Below are positions 32,452 through 43,816 of a DNA stretch of 64,000 nt, piece after piece (position 1 is the first letter of the stretch; the number at the start of each line of letters is the position of its first letter). The stretch spans positions 744,001 through 808,000 of the forward strand of contig NC_089457.1 in assembly GCF_026210795.1 (NCBI RefSeq). The letters are read 5' to 3'. The translations under genes and the position numbers were made by a program. Source of the stretch: Rhizophagus irregularis. Lineage: Eukaryota; Glomeromycota; Glomeromycetes; Glomerales; Glomeraceae. The notes under the pieces are model-generated. The model was not told the origin of the DNA. It ran no database searches and worked only from the letters and a program-made list of their open reading frames with translations.

Positions 32452-32695
32452 ATTGTTAGTTTTTTCGAGAACCCTGATCAAAATATACAGCTTTTATATG
32501 TTTAATTCATTACGTAATGTTGATTTTATTTGTGAAACATGAAAGTTACGATAATCACGTTAACTAACTTTTAATAGAGATCGAGTATTTATACATCACT
32601 TTATATGTATTATATTAAAAATAAAATAAAAGACATGATACAGATATGATGCAGAACTGATGCAGAAATATTCGGCTAAAGTTTATTTATAACAC
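32452..32695. promoter_or_regulatory. Probable FES1 promoter region
   Basis: This 244-bp gap lies between the FES1 start and the end of the RFC gene on the same strand, so it must hold the FES1 promoter and the RFC 3' end. No TATA box or heat-shock element (nGAAn repeats) stands out. TTTTCGAGAACCC near 32462 contains one half-site at most. Confidence 0.4.
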
Positions 32696-34521
32696 CTAAT
32701 CAATATCCATACTCATCGTACTTAATCCGTTTTTGTAACTAGGAAAAAAAGTCAATTAATATATTTTTATCCAATTTAATAATAAATATAAATTACTTAC
32801 CGTCCAATTATATACATTGCATTAATCACAAAAGCTTCAAGATGAATAATTGGTTTCGACCCTGACACAATTCGATGTTCCTATAACAAGTATTTCAATA
32901 AATAATCATTATGATGAAAGCGAAGTTGGCATATTAATTACATACGAATTCTGCCGCTTTTTCGAGAATTTCGATTTTGACGCTTTCGTCAGCTCTTCTC
33001 ACAATGGCCAGGAAAATATACTAGAAACAAAAATATATTATTTTATCTAATCATAAATAGAAACTCAAAACAATTAAGTTCACCTTAATCAAATTTGAAG
33101 GCATAATGTAAGTATTTAACAATTCATAAAGCGAATTTCGTATACTCTCTAAACTAAATAATAAAAATAAGAATTCGCAAATGTTAAATATATCTTGGTA
33201 AATATAAATAAGAAATGGAAATATAATATAACCTGTCAGGATCATAATGAAGGTTTATTTTATTAGCGATATCATTAATGGTTTCTTCCCAATCCGTAAA
33301 TTTGTAACGAATATTATCTTTCAATTCACCACTAATAAATTTATATTATAAAAGAATTAATTTCAATCAAACAACAGCTGTAACAAAAATGTATAATTAA
33401 AAGACAACATACTATTCCATATATAAAGATTCGAAGGAGAGAATGGTTTTTCTTAGATCTCGATTAGATTGATCTGCAATCAATTTTGCAACTTTTGGAG
33501 ATAATTTGACATTTTTCTTTTTCGCAATATTTAAAAGTATATCGATTATCTAGAGTAAAAAACGGTGCCTTGCATGAGAATTTACGTTAAAATTGACGTG
33601 TTAATAAATACATGGCGTAAAGATATATTGTATAACCTCGTCAATTGTAGGTGCAGGTATTCTGATTAGCAGACATCTGCTACGAATTGGATCAATAATT
33701 TTACTTGGAGATTTACAACACAAAATGAGCCTCACGTTCGACATATATAATTCCATGGTTCTACGAAGTGCAGCTTGAGATTCACTTGAGAGCAAATCAG
33801 CCTCATGTACAACAACGACTAAACGAAAAAAGTTTACATGATTATCAAATAATTTATTCACCAATTAATAATTCAAAAGAAAAACATATTGATATTACCC
33901 TTGAAAACGTGTTTAATAGATAAATCGACTTGTTTCGTCTGAGCGACATCTTTTAGAAATTCCTGAACAACTACTCGATCAGAAAATCCAACCTCACTAA
34001 ATAATTTATTAATTATTAGATTATTTTAATAATCGAAATTTATAAATAATCTCAAATATTAATTACTTTGGAGTTATTTCAAGATGATGTTTACTTGAAA
34101 CAACAGTTATGCTAAGTTTTCGAGAAGAGTTAGTAGTAAAAGTCTGTACATCAGTTTTAAGCTATTTTAAACAAAATAAATTTTAGTTAAACTTGAACTA
34201 ATTAAAATATCATTAAATCAAAATACTTGATGAAAAACCTTTTGAGCACCTTCACCGTATAACTCTCTTAAGAGACAAGAAATACGCGTCTTTTTTCCTG
34301 CCCCTGGAGGACCGTATACGAGCAAGTGGGGGAAATCTTCCGAAGACGCCTAAAATAATTTTACACGTATATTATGACTACTCTTTATCACTTTAACCAC
34401 TTTTATTGCATATTCTTTATCAACAATTTCTTACCAAAATTTTGAGCCTTTTTGTTAACTCTGAATTATATGTTAGCTCTTCAAGTGACTTTGGTCTATA
34501 CTCATCAACCCATAAACTCAT
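32696..34521 (-). CDS. RFC3: Replication factor C small subunit (human RFC3 / yeast Rfc5 type)
   Basis: complement(join(32696..32738, 32801..32880, 32946..33020, 33084..33153, 33233..33331, 33413..33549, 33637..33818, 33899..33996, 34067..34161, 34239..34349, 34435..34521)), 358 residues, as expected for the family (about 355). It starts MSLWVDEYRPKSLEELTY. Walker A is LVYGPPGAGKKTR, the Walker B region reads VVVVHEADLL, sensor 1 is RLILCCKSPSKI, and the Arg-finger motif is IRSRC. The DQSNRDLRKT segment is sensor 2-like. The C-terminal collar helices follow to MDID. This subunit is part of the five-member clamp loader that opens PCNA on primed DNA in the nucleus. All eleven exons join in phase. 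Confidence 0.93.
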
Positions 34522-34997
34522 TATTAAAATTTAAAAGAAATTAAGTTCAAAGATAATTTTCGAACACTTTTAATAAAACTTAACCTCGTGATAAATTACC
34601 TAAACTTGATCTGAAGTAATTGTGGCACAGCAGGTTAACAATGCCTAAAGGCACATGATTTAAATAGTGTTTATGTTATTTTTCTAGTTAAAATAATGGT
34701 ATTTTTATTTTTCTGTACTTTCATATAATTTATAGTTCTATCATAACAATAGAGATCTGTATTATTTACACATTTTAAAAGTACAATAAAGTTGACAATA
34801 CAGTATATAAAATCTATTTGACATAATATATTCATCAAATAAATAAATAAATAAATATTATTATTCATTTAATACAATATTCAATAATACTCAAAAAGAA
34901 ATTCTAGGTTAATGGATATTTTTTTACAGATTTAGGATTAGTCTCATTAGGTTATGCTAAACATAAAAAACCGAGTTAATTTACTATACAATTTACA
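34522..34997. other. Intergenic between RFC3 and the SH3 gene
   Basis: No gene. AT-rich; it contains the RFC3 promoter side and the 3' region of the SH3 gene. Confidence 0.4.
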
Positions 34998-37900
34998 CTA
35001 TTGATTTTCTTGCAAGCTTGCAATTAACTCTCTAAATTCTTCTTCAAGAGCTTCCCTTTTACTTCTCTCTTCGGCTAATTTAGCTTCAAAATTAGATTTA
35101 ACCTTATTTATTTCTTCATTAAACCATTTCTTTAAACGTAATTCAACATCAGCAGAAGAATTGGGAATTCCACCAAATTGATTGAATCGGGATGAAATTC
35201 CTTTAACACCACCACTAATCGGTTTTGTATCAATACCCGAAGATGTAGTAGAAGATGTTGTTTCCGTGGATTCTGTAGAAGTTTCAATTGATGGTTTTTT
35301 TGCAACAGGTCGAAGATGTATTCCTCCAGCACCTAAGGTTGGTAATTTGAACGTACTCGGTTTAACAGGTTTTTCAGGTTTTTCAGGTTTAGGTGGTGTT
35401 GGAGGGGAAGCAACTGGTTGAGCTTTTTGTTCCACTTCGTCTTTGGTCTAAAACAATAAATGCATCAGTAAATCATTTTTATAAATAATATACTTTAGAT
35501 AAAGTTACCTACCGATGAAACAGACTCTAATAAAATTGCGGTTTGACTTTGGCTAGCACTTTCCTTGATACTCTTGGCACTAGGAGTTTTCCTGTTTTTA
35601 ATAGCGGGTCTATCCTTTTGTAAACTGGTTAGTTTAGGACCAGTTGGCAAAGGTGGAAGTTGTGACTGTGGTTTCTTTTCTTCAGGTTCTACTTCATGAC
35701 CACCAGTTGTATCATCATCATCTTTTTTATCAAGATCTTCAGTGTTTACTTCATCTTTTTCTTCATTTTCTTCATTATCAGAAACTTCTGCTTCTTTATC
35801 TACTTCTTCACGTATTTCAGGTTTTTCAGCAACCTCTTCTGTTTGTTTTTCATCTTCAATTATATCATTATCTTTGTTTTCTGGTTCAGATGGTTCGGGC
35901 AAAGATGTAGAAGAATCATGTTGGTCATAAGATGTTTTTCGATTAATTTTTGGTGAAACGGGCTCAGTTGGTGAATTCTCATTCTTAGTTTTATCCGATT
36001 TAGATGATGTTGATGATGACCTCTTAACTGGAGAAACAACAGGAGGTTTAGCTGGTGAAAAAGATTTCGGTGGTTTGGCTAAAGTTGGTGATTTTTGAGA
36101 TTCTGTTTTATTTTCATGTAAAGATAAAGGTCTAGATGATTGTCGAGGAGGTGCGGTTGGGCGCTCTTTTGGAGAAATTGGAGAAGTATCAGTGCTTCCA
36201 AAGTTTGTAGAAATGGATTGAATAGGTGGCAAATCTGGTGAAACTAAAGAAGGAGGTCGTCTGCTTATCACGTGTTCCTCTACATCATGACTTGAATTTC
36301 TTGGTGAAGTAGGTGAAGTTGACTCATGAGTAGATCGTCTTTTAGATGCAGTCGCATCATACGTAGATCGTCGATTGGTTGTAGGGGGTGAAGAAGTTTC
36401 ATTTGTTGTACGCTTCATAGGAGGCGGAGGGGATTTAGGTAATGTTGGAGAATCTTCATTATTAACCTCATACGAACTTGAATGAATTGAAGAAGGTGGC
36501 GAATCAGCGGAAACAGATGCTGGTTCAGATGTAAAAACTTCTTGCGTAATCGTAACTGGGACTTCAGAAGATTCTTGTCGTTCTACTTCTTCGACAGTAG
36601 CATCTTCTGAAACTGATTGCCTCTTTTGTTGAACTTCAGTTTGCTTTATTTCTTTTACATATGTAGAAGGAAACATTCCAACTTTTCCTTGTTCATTTCT
36701 TCCTGTCCACCAACCTTCATCATCCTTTTCTATAATTGTCACAATTGTGCCTGGTATTAATGAAATCTCATCTAGTGATAAAAAGTAAATTAATATAATG
36801 TAAATTACATAGTGAATAATTTTTTTTAAAAAAATAAACAATATGATATATCCGTACCATCTCCCTCGGCATCATAATCATGAATTACTTCAGCTTTTGG
36901 TTCAGCTATATATTTAAAAATAAAATACCCACCATATTAGTTCAAATGATTGAGTAAATAAAGGAAAAAAAAGCAAAACCAAAAATACCCTTTTTAGGTT
37001 TTGGAGGTTTTTTCTTAGGTGGTAAATTAGGCAATGGAATGTTAGGTTGTTGATTAATTGGCTATATTCCATATTATATTTAATAATAATTTAAAAATTA
37101 GCGATTATTACTTACTATTTCTTAATAATTTGTTTAATAATTATAAGGTTTCTTGAATGACGTCATAAATAAACGCGTAGCATGATGTATGCAATCATAA
37201 TTACATAAGAAAATTTTATATAATAGGCGTACTTACTGATGGTACTGAAGTTTTCTTTAATACTGGAGGTGAAGCGATTACATGCTTTTCTTCAGATACC
37301 GAAGAATTCTCTGGAGATGGATGACTACGCTTTTTTAACGTTGGGACACCTCCAGAAAACAAACTGCCAAGTCCACCAGGCTTGACGCCATACTTATTCA
37401 AATTTTTTTTCTTTACACCTACATTTATAGAATCATTAATATTTTGAAATTTAAAAACAATAATAAATTAAATTACCTTCATCATCTTCATCAATGGTCG
37501 ATTGAGTTGGTACTTCAATTAATTTGACATGCTAAAATTAATCAAAGATTTAAAGTTACCAAAATTTAACATTTAAATAATCTACGCGTCTCATAAGCAT
37601 TAAACTAGGTTGTCTTCGGAAGTACATACATTCGCGGGAAATATACCACTTTTTCCGTTCAAGTCACCTTTCCACCATCCCCCATTTTGTTCCAAAACGG
37701 TTATAATATCGTTTACACTAAGTGATAACTCATCCGGTTCTTTTGCTTCATAATCATATTCTACCTTAGCAAGCTTGGGCTCTTTTATTTATTCAAAGGA
37801 AAATAAAACCAACAAATTAGATACACAAAATAATGAAAATAATTGAATAATAAGCTCAATAATCATACCAGTGACCGTTTTGACTTCTGAATTTTCCTCT

Positions 37901-38052
37901 TCTTCGCCTACTTCTGTATTTGGTGGAGTTAAAGGTTCCTCAACAGTCTCTTCCTCCTAAGTTTATTTAACATAACTGTCAAATTTCTTCAAACTATATG
38001 AAGATAAAAAGATAAAAACATTCAATACCTTTGCAATTTCTTCAGAGTCCAT
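34998..38052 (-). CDS. Two-SH3 adaptor with Pro-rich middle and C-terminal coiled coil
   Basis: complement(join(34998..35447, 35513..36771, 36858..36905, 36989..37061, 37237..37418, 37477..37531, 37630..37781, 37869..37956, 38029..38052)), 776 residues. SH3-1 (residues about 40-95) has [25 protein letters not shown] and GIFPAN. SH3-2 is split by the 36772-36857 intron: [13 protein letters not shown], then [12 protein letters not shown] and GMFPSTYV. Between them lie [20 protein letters not shown], which resembles a verprolin/WH2-type or SH3-ligand segment, and [10 protein letters not shown] long Ser/Pro/Glu-rich disordered region follows, then HLRPVAKKP and a final coiled coil ([20 protein letters not shown]). 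The layout fits actin-patch or endocytic adaptors such as CIN85/CD2AP or Bbc1; I cannot fix orthology. Confidence 0.75.
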
Positions 38053-38490
38053 TTAACTTGGCTTATTTTTTATAATCAACCAAAAAAAAAAATTTTCTGT
38101 TTACTTCAAATTTTATTAAACACAAAGAAATGTACAGGATATATAACAACGGAAGGTAAAACTCAACACGAAACACTTCACGCTTCACGGAAATAAAAGT
38201 TTTTATATCAATATCTGTTGTCCAACAATAAATGCTATATTGGGTAATCGGGTAATTATATCACATGTTTTGCGTGACAATTTTTATCAAACTTACTTAA
38301 ATTTTTAAACAAGTCTTTTTATAACATCAAGTAAAAATGTGCCAAGAACCTTTTTTTTTCGCAAATGCTTTTTTCCATGGATAATGTAAAAGTGATATAT
38401 ATTATGTACTAACAAATTAATAAAATACAAAAAATATGGTGCGCCATAGATATCAAATTTTATGTATATATAATATTAAGTAATTTTCAT
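38053..38490. other. Intergenic between the SH3 gene and eL14
   Basis: Holds the SH3-gene promoter and the eL14 3' end. A poly-A stretch lies near 38085. No other gene seen. Confidence 0.4.
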
Positions 38491-39504
38491 TTATTTAGCC
38501 TTTCTTAGAGAAGCAATTTCTGATTGAACGATAAAACGACGCTATTATTGATAATAAATGATTAAAAATAACATTTTAAATAAATAAAATATATAATAAT
38601 TAAGAAAGAATATATATTTATGAAGTACCTGTTTCTTCAGCTTTAATAATTTAAATCTGTCAAAATCAGTTAACACAGATCTCTTCTTACGATCATCTAA
38701 TTTCTTGGCCCATGATGATTTATCCCATTTAGCCAAGACATCTTCTTTTTCAAGATACTTCTTTAATATTTTTGAAGTAGCACCCCTGGGAAATCCTTTG
38801 ACTACAAAATCAGTAAGAGTCATACGACGGAAAGTGTAAGCATGTCGAGCCACACCAGTGGTTGGACCATCGATGAGTGCCTGTAAATTTAGTGTCAAAT
38901 TTACGACAAATTGAATAATTGATTTAACAAAAATAAATTCACTAGTTCCCTTTATAAACCTAGGAACTAATCAATGAGTAAATTTAAGCGCTTAATTTGA
39001 AATCTAGAATTTAGATTAAAAATTTTTTCTTCTCTTTTTGTAAAGATAATTTCGAAAAATTGAGGAAATTGTTCCATTATATTTGACTCACCCTGTTGTG
39101 ATCAATTATTTCAACGATGATGGCAAGCTTCCCAGCGTATTCACCAGAGTTAATGAGGACTAATCGACCAACTTCGACCAAACGTTGGAAGGAACCTTTC
39201 TGTTGTTCTTCCTTGCTTTTCTATATTAAATAAATACAATTCAAAAAAAAAGTATAAGTACTCACAGGCTTACAAAGTAAGCTCGCGATGCTCCCACCCA
39301 TGTATAACATCATGCTATAATACGATTTTTATCACTTTCAAACTCTGACATTTTCAAATATTATATCATAACTAATTTAACTAATCATATAAAAAAAAAA
39401 AAAAAATTTCTTCTTGTATAAATTCATTAAATATATGATATAATATATGTTAACAATGTATCAATATGAATTAAGATTAATATACATCGACTTACCGTTG
39501 TCAT
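38491..39504 (-). CDS. RPL14: 60S ribosomal protein eL14
   Basis: complement(join(38491..38541, 38629..38880, 39092..39220, 39496..39504)), 146 residues. Exon 1 holds only ATGACAACG (MTT); an intron just after the start codon is common in fungal ribosomal protein genes. The N-terminal KOW-type barrel reads [20 protein letters not shown] then [10 protein letters not shown]. Exon 3 gives [20 protein letters not shown] and the basic [20 protein letters not shown] segment; exon 4 ends [13 protein letters not shown]. eL14 is a structural component of the large subunit. The order of domains and length are normal. Confidence 0.92.
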
Positions 39505-40447
39505 TCTTGTTCGATAACAATTCTTCTCGGGGCGAAGTGGATTCGAAAGAGGAAGAAAATTTTTTTTTTGATAAATTCCTAATAACAAAAAAAAAGAACT
39601 GTGATTTTGATTGGATAATACAATTGATACGTTGTGTTACAAATATCCAGTGATTGATCGGTAACAAAGTCACATGATTACTTTGTAAAGAGCGGAATAC
39701 CTCGGGTATTTGTGATTACGAATTATGAATCAATGATTACATAAGCATAATTGATTGATTTTTTACTAATTTGGGCACTTATTAACCTTGAGAATTTTTA
39801 TATAGCTAAAATTTCGCGATTGTGGCAGAAATTAAAGGATACATTGATCAAAAATAAGAAATCGGAATCTTACTGTTACCCTATCCGCCAAAATCAGCCA
39901 TTTTTTCTCAAGAAAGTTTAATTAAATTTAAACGTGGTAATATAGAAATTAAAATTTCAAAACAAACTGCGCCACAAGTGTTTATTTTAGGAAAATTTTT
40001 TAAAGCAATTTACTGTGTAATAAATAAGTATTCACTTACGCAGCATATTCATTTTAGTTATTACTATAATAAAGATATAATTGTAAAATTTACAATGTTA
40101 CAAAGTTTAATTTTATTGTTTACATAATAAATATAAATAATAAACGATTGAAAATAAAATGATTTATTTATAAATTTGAATTATAAGAATCTATTGGTAA
40201 ACTTTATAGTAGAAATTTTCGTGTCGCGTCAGTTTATGAAAAAAAGTAGGATTTTTTTTTTCAAATTAATAAAGCTATAATCCATTGTATTCGGTTATTA
40301 AATTTCAATGATTCCTTATTTATATGTTTGTCATTCAAAAATTTCTCATTATAATATATAAATAACTTCAAATAAAAAGAAAATTTAAAAATTCACATAC
40401 TTTACTGTTTTTTCCATCATTATAACCGTGTTATAATAATTTAACAA
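39505..40447. other. Intergenic between eL14 and kinase 2
   Basis: No gene. The first 200 bp should include the eL14 promoter. A C/T-rich minus-strand tract (TTCTTTTTTTTTGTTATTAGG, read in reverse of 39575-39597) may be part of it. Confidence 0.35.
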
Positions 40448-40468
40448 TTTTTTTTTTTAAAAAAAAAA
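40448..40468. promoter_or_regulatory. T11-A10 palindromic tract upstream of kinase 2
   Basis: Eleven T then ten A, ending 30 bases before the ATG at 40499. It is the counterpart of the T10-A10 tract before the repeated-module kinase. Confidence 0.4.
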
Positions 40469-40498
40469 TTTCTCTTCAAATTAAATAAATTTATCTAA

Positions 40499-41920
40499 AT
40501 GCCTTTAAAAAAAGATGGAAAATGGTTTAGCCGTGAAAATTTTACGTGAGTTATTCGAGTTATTTATTTTTATAAAGTATATATAATATCTTATGTTAAA
40601 AAAATATATATCGTTTTATCTCTAGTTTCCGAGGTAAATTTATTCAATGTGATGTCAATTCAGAAATACTCTCTAATCAAGAAGACAAATGTCCTAACTG
40701 TAAAAGATTGCGTGAAGAATGGTTTTGGTGTCGACCTTGTGAAATTATAGAATTTGAAAAAAAGAAATGGACCAGTGGAAATAAAGAAATTGATGAATTA
40801 ATTAAGGAAAGTCAAATTAATGCAACAAAATTTTGGGATTTTATAGAATGGATTCCAAGCGAATCGATTGAAAAATATGACTTGATTGGTAGAGGAGGGT
40901 TCGCTACTGTATATGTAGCGACGTGGTTGGATGGTCCAAGAATTAAACCAGTTATAAATGATGACGGAACAGTCAATATTGTTCGTGCAAAACGTTGGCC
41001 TGTTGCTTTGAAAAGACTAGACAAAAATAGAAAAAATTTTCTAAAAGAGGTAAGAAAGTGTTGTACAATAACCTCATGATTAACCTCATTAAATTAAAAC
41101 ATGGTTCTATAAATCGATTCTTAAAAAATAGGTTAAAACACACGTAGATTTAAAGAATGATTATATTGTAAGATGTTTTGGTGTTACAAAAGATCCTGAA
41201 TCAGATGATTACATGATGGTTACAGATTATGTAGAAAATGGTGATTTACGAAAATACCTAAAAAATAATTTTCGAAACTTAACTTGGAAAAAGAAAATTG
41301 AGATGTTGTTAGAAATTGCTAAAGGTCTTAAGACAATTCACGATTCAGGTTATCTACACCGTGACTTACATGCTGGAAATATTCTTCCCGATCGAATAGT
41401 TCAAATTGCTGATCTCGGTTTATCAAAACCTGCAAACTTAAATTTACCTGAAAGTCAATTATATGGTGTGATGCCATATATGGCGCCAGAAACATTAAGA
41501 AACGCAATATTCAGTAAATCTACCGATATTTATAGTTTTTCTATGCTCATGTTGGAAATGGCTAGTAATGAATTGCCATTTTCTAAAAGATCACATGGAT
41601 TTTTCTTGGTTCTTGATATTTGTGGAGGATTACGTCCAATAATTCCTCCTAACGTTCCAAAAGTTTATAAAGACTTAATGGTAAAATGCTGGGATCCAAC
41701 ACCTTCTAATAGGCCAACTGTTGATGAATTAATAAAAAAGTTAGAAACTTTTCTAACAAATATATGTTGGCATTCCACCTCAAGGATAGCATTACAATTT
41801 GATCATGCTGAAAGATGTCGTTTAGAATCAATAAAAACTAAAATTATAATTGATTCTATTCAACTTCATCCTGAAGCTTTTTATGATAGTAGAAATCTTT
41901 CTCAATATATTATCAGATAA
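40499..41920 (+). CDS. Receptor-like protein kinase with one N-terminal zinc ribbon
   Basis: join(40499..40545, 40626..41049, 41132..41920), 419 residues. The zinc ribbon is CPNCKR...WCRPC, followed by KWTSGNKEIDELI and DFIEWIPSESI. N-lobe: LIGRGGFATVYVATW with a full glycine loop, then WPVALKRLD with the ATP lysine. Exon 3 starts with VKTHVDLKNDYIVRCFGVTK and gives HRDLHAGN, IADLGLSK (DLG for DFG) and YGVMPYMAPE. The C-lobe ends KCWDPTPSNRP, then a tail with LHPEAFYDSRNLSQ. All catalytic residues are present, so it should be active. It is the single-module relative of the 3766 gene and shows where the repeated module came from. Cytosolic; no signal peptide or membrane helix. Short alternative end exons cannot be ruled out. 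Confidence 0.85.
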
Positions 41921-42116
41921 AGATGAGTTGAAAAATGATGCTAATTCCGCTCAAATTCGTTCTGAAAATTCAGGTAATTTAAATTCTGTTATACATTTTT
42001 AAACTTCATATACTATTGTAAATAATAAAAATTTTTTAATTAGTTATTCGGAATATTTTTACGTCTTATTGTAGTGATTATTTGGAAGGTAAAAAAATAA
42101 GAATAAAAATATTTTA
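41921..42116. other. Intergenic
   Basis: 3' region of kinase 2; nothing else seen. Confidence 0.35.
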
Positions 42117-42272
42117 TTATCGCCGTTTTCAAAATAGTGTATTATATTATATTTATATTATTGTTATTCGGATACTCATATTCGTCCGGTTTATCCCGTA
42201 ATCGTTCAACATTCGTCCGGTAAAATGTATCATTCAAACATACTAGCTACATCATTTTGAAAACAGCGATAA
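42117..42272. mobile_element. MITE, 156 bp, hAT-like
   Basis: Inverted ends TTATCGCCGTTTTCAAAAT and TTATCGCTGTTTTCAAAAT (inward), flanked by a perfect 8-bp target duplication ATATTTTA at 42109-42116 and 42273-42280. The interior contains two ATTCGTCCGGT words. No coding capacity. Confidence 0.82.
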
Positions 42273-42928
42273 ATATTTTAAATTGAACTAACATAAAAAC
42301 TTTAATTTGTTGTGAAAAATAGTTGACAATTCGGCAAACACTCATTCAATAGAATTAATATTAAAGAGTAGGGAACTGAGTTCAATATCGTAAATTAGTA
42401 ATTTTTCTTTTTTACAACATACAGTGTATGCCATTCGATAAGTAATCGACATAGCCAGATTGAAGTAAAACTTTTGCAACATCTAACGTATTTGTATTTA
42501 TAGTTTATACCATTTAACATCTTTTATTTTCTCCTCTTCCGCCGCACTTCAAATATAACTTTTTGTCATAATTTGTAATTATTGGTAAAGACTTAGTTAA
42601 AGTCAGAAACTTGCGAAATTTTGTCTCTTTGTATAATAAATCCTTGATTGAATCATCCATCTCCGTACATCTCCATATTTAAAAATCTCTGATTCGAAAC
42701 AACAGTAATACGCATTAATTCATAAGATTATTATGTTTAGTTTTACAGACAAAAAATTTACCACTTTGTAAGTTATATTTGACCTTCATTTTGAATTAAA
42801 AAATTAATAAGTCTTTCTTTAATTTATATTGTCCAGTCCAATTTGATTAATGAATATGAAATTCTCGAATTCATCCCGTATATCGGTCCTTGACAAACCC
42901 TAATTTTAGTTAATTACTCAAAAATGAA
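42273..42928. other. Intergenic
   Basis: No gene or repeat recognised. Confidence 0.35.
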
Positions 42929-42931
42929 TAT

Positions 42932-43107
42932 GGGTGCGTTCGCAAACTCAATTGGATAATTTGGTTCGGATCCTCATAAAATTTAATCCGTGTTCACAGA
43001 TAAGAGGATTGGAGTTTTGAGAAAAATTATTTTATGTTTGGGAAAGTAACGGATGGTCCGGTTACCGATCGACTTAATCCAATCCAATTGAATTTATGAA
43101 CGTACCC
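42932..43107. mobile_element. MITE, 176 bp, PIF/Harbinger-like ends
   Basis: Inverted ends GGGTGCGTTCGCAAACTCAA and GGGTACGTTCATAAATTCAA (inward), with ATTGGAT continuing on both. A 3-bp target duplication TAT lies on each side (42929-42931, 43108-43110). A GGG start and 3-bp duplication suit PIF/Harbinger. No coding capacity. Confidence 0.72.
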
Positions 43108-43816
43108 TATGTGATAATAAATTATATTTTTCAATTTATTAAAATTTTCAAAAAGATAACAATGATATAAATTTAAATATTCTTATTTGGAAATATGAAA
43201 TTTGTTTTTTACAATCATATAAAAACTAATGTTACATTATTACGTAATTAAGAAATTGGGGATCACCTTATCAGCTATTTTTATCAAAATAGTGTACATT
43301 AAACCTGTGATACATTATACAATCGTTTTTAATGAAATTTGATTGGTAAAAATCAAAATCTATAAAACAAAAACGCGTACTTGAAAAGAAAAGATTCAAT
43401 ATAAACTTGGTATATTAGACAAATGAAATATTACCCACTTAAAATATTAATTATTTAAACAATGATAAAATAGAAAAAAAATTATCTTTACAATTTAGAA
43501 TTCATTATTATAGGTTTTATTCCCTCACATTTATGAGAATGTCCCTAAATTAATTGATTTATTATTATAATTGGTATAATTATATGATTACTATATCAAG
43601 ACTTTGATAAATAAAGAATATTCTAGAAAATTGATATAAATTACTTAAAACGCGAAAAGCAATTTTTTTTATTTTCGTTCGTTCCGATAACCGCCTAACC
43701 CTATCATTAAAATGCGGTTTAATAAATTTACAAATCAGATTAGTTCTTATTCTCACACTCACGTTATCATCACAAGTTCCCAAATATCAGCTAAATTTGG
43801 TTAGCATATTGAATAG
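43108..43816. other. Intergenic, possible upstream exon of the HECT gene not found
   Basis: No convincing coding exon. A minus-strand open frame at 43580-43783 has no protein-like features. Confidence 0.35.

Noticed and set aside
35182-35956. Plus-strand open frames opposite the SH3 gene
   Set aside because: They are antisense shadows of a Ser/Pro/Glu-rich coding exon that joins in frame on the minus strand.
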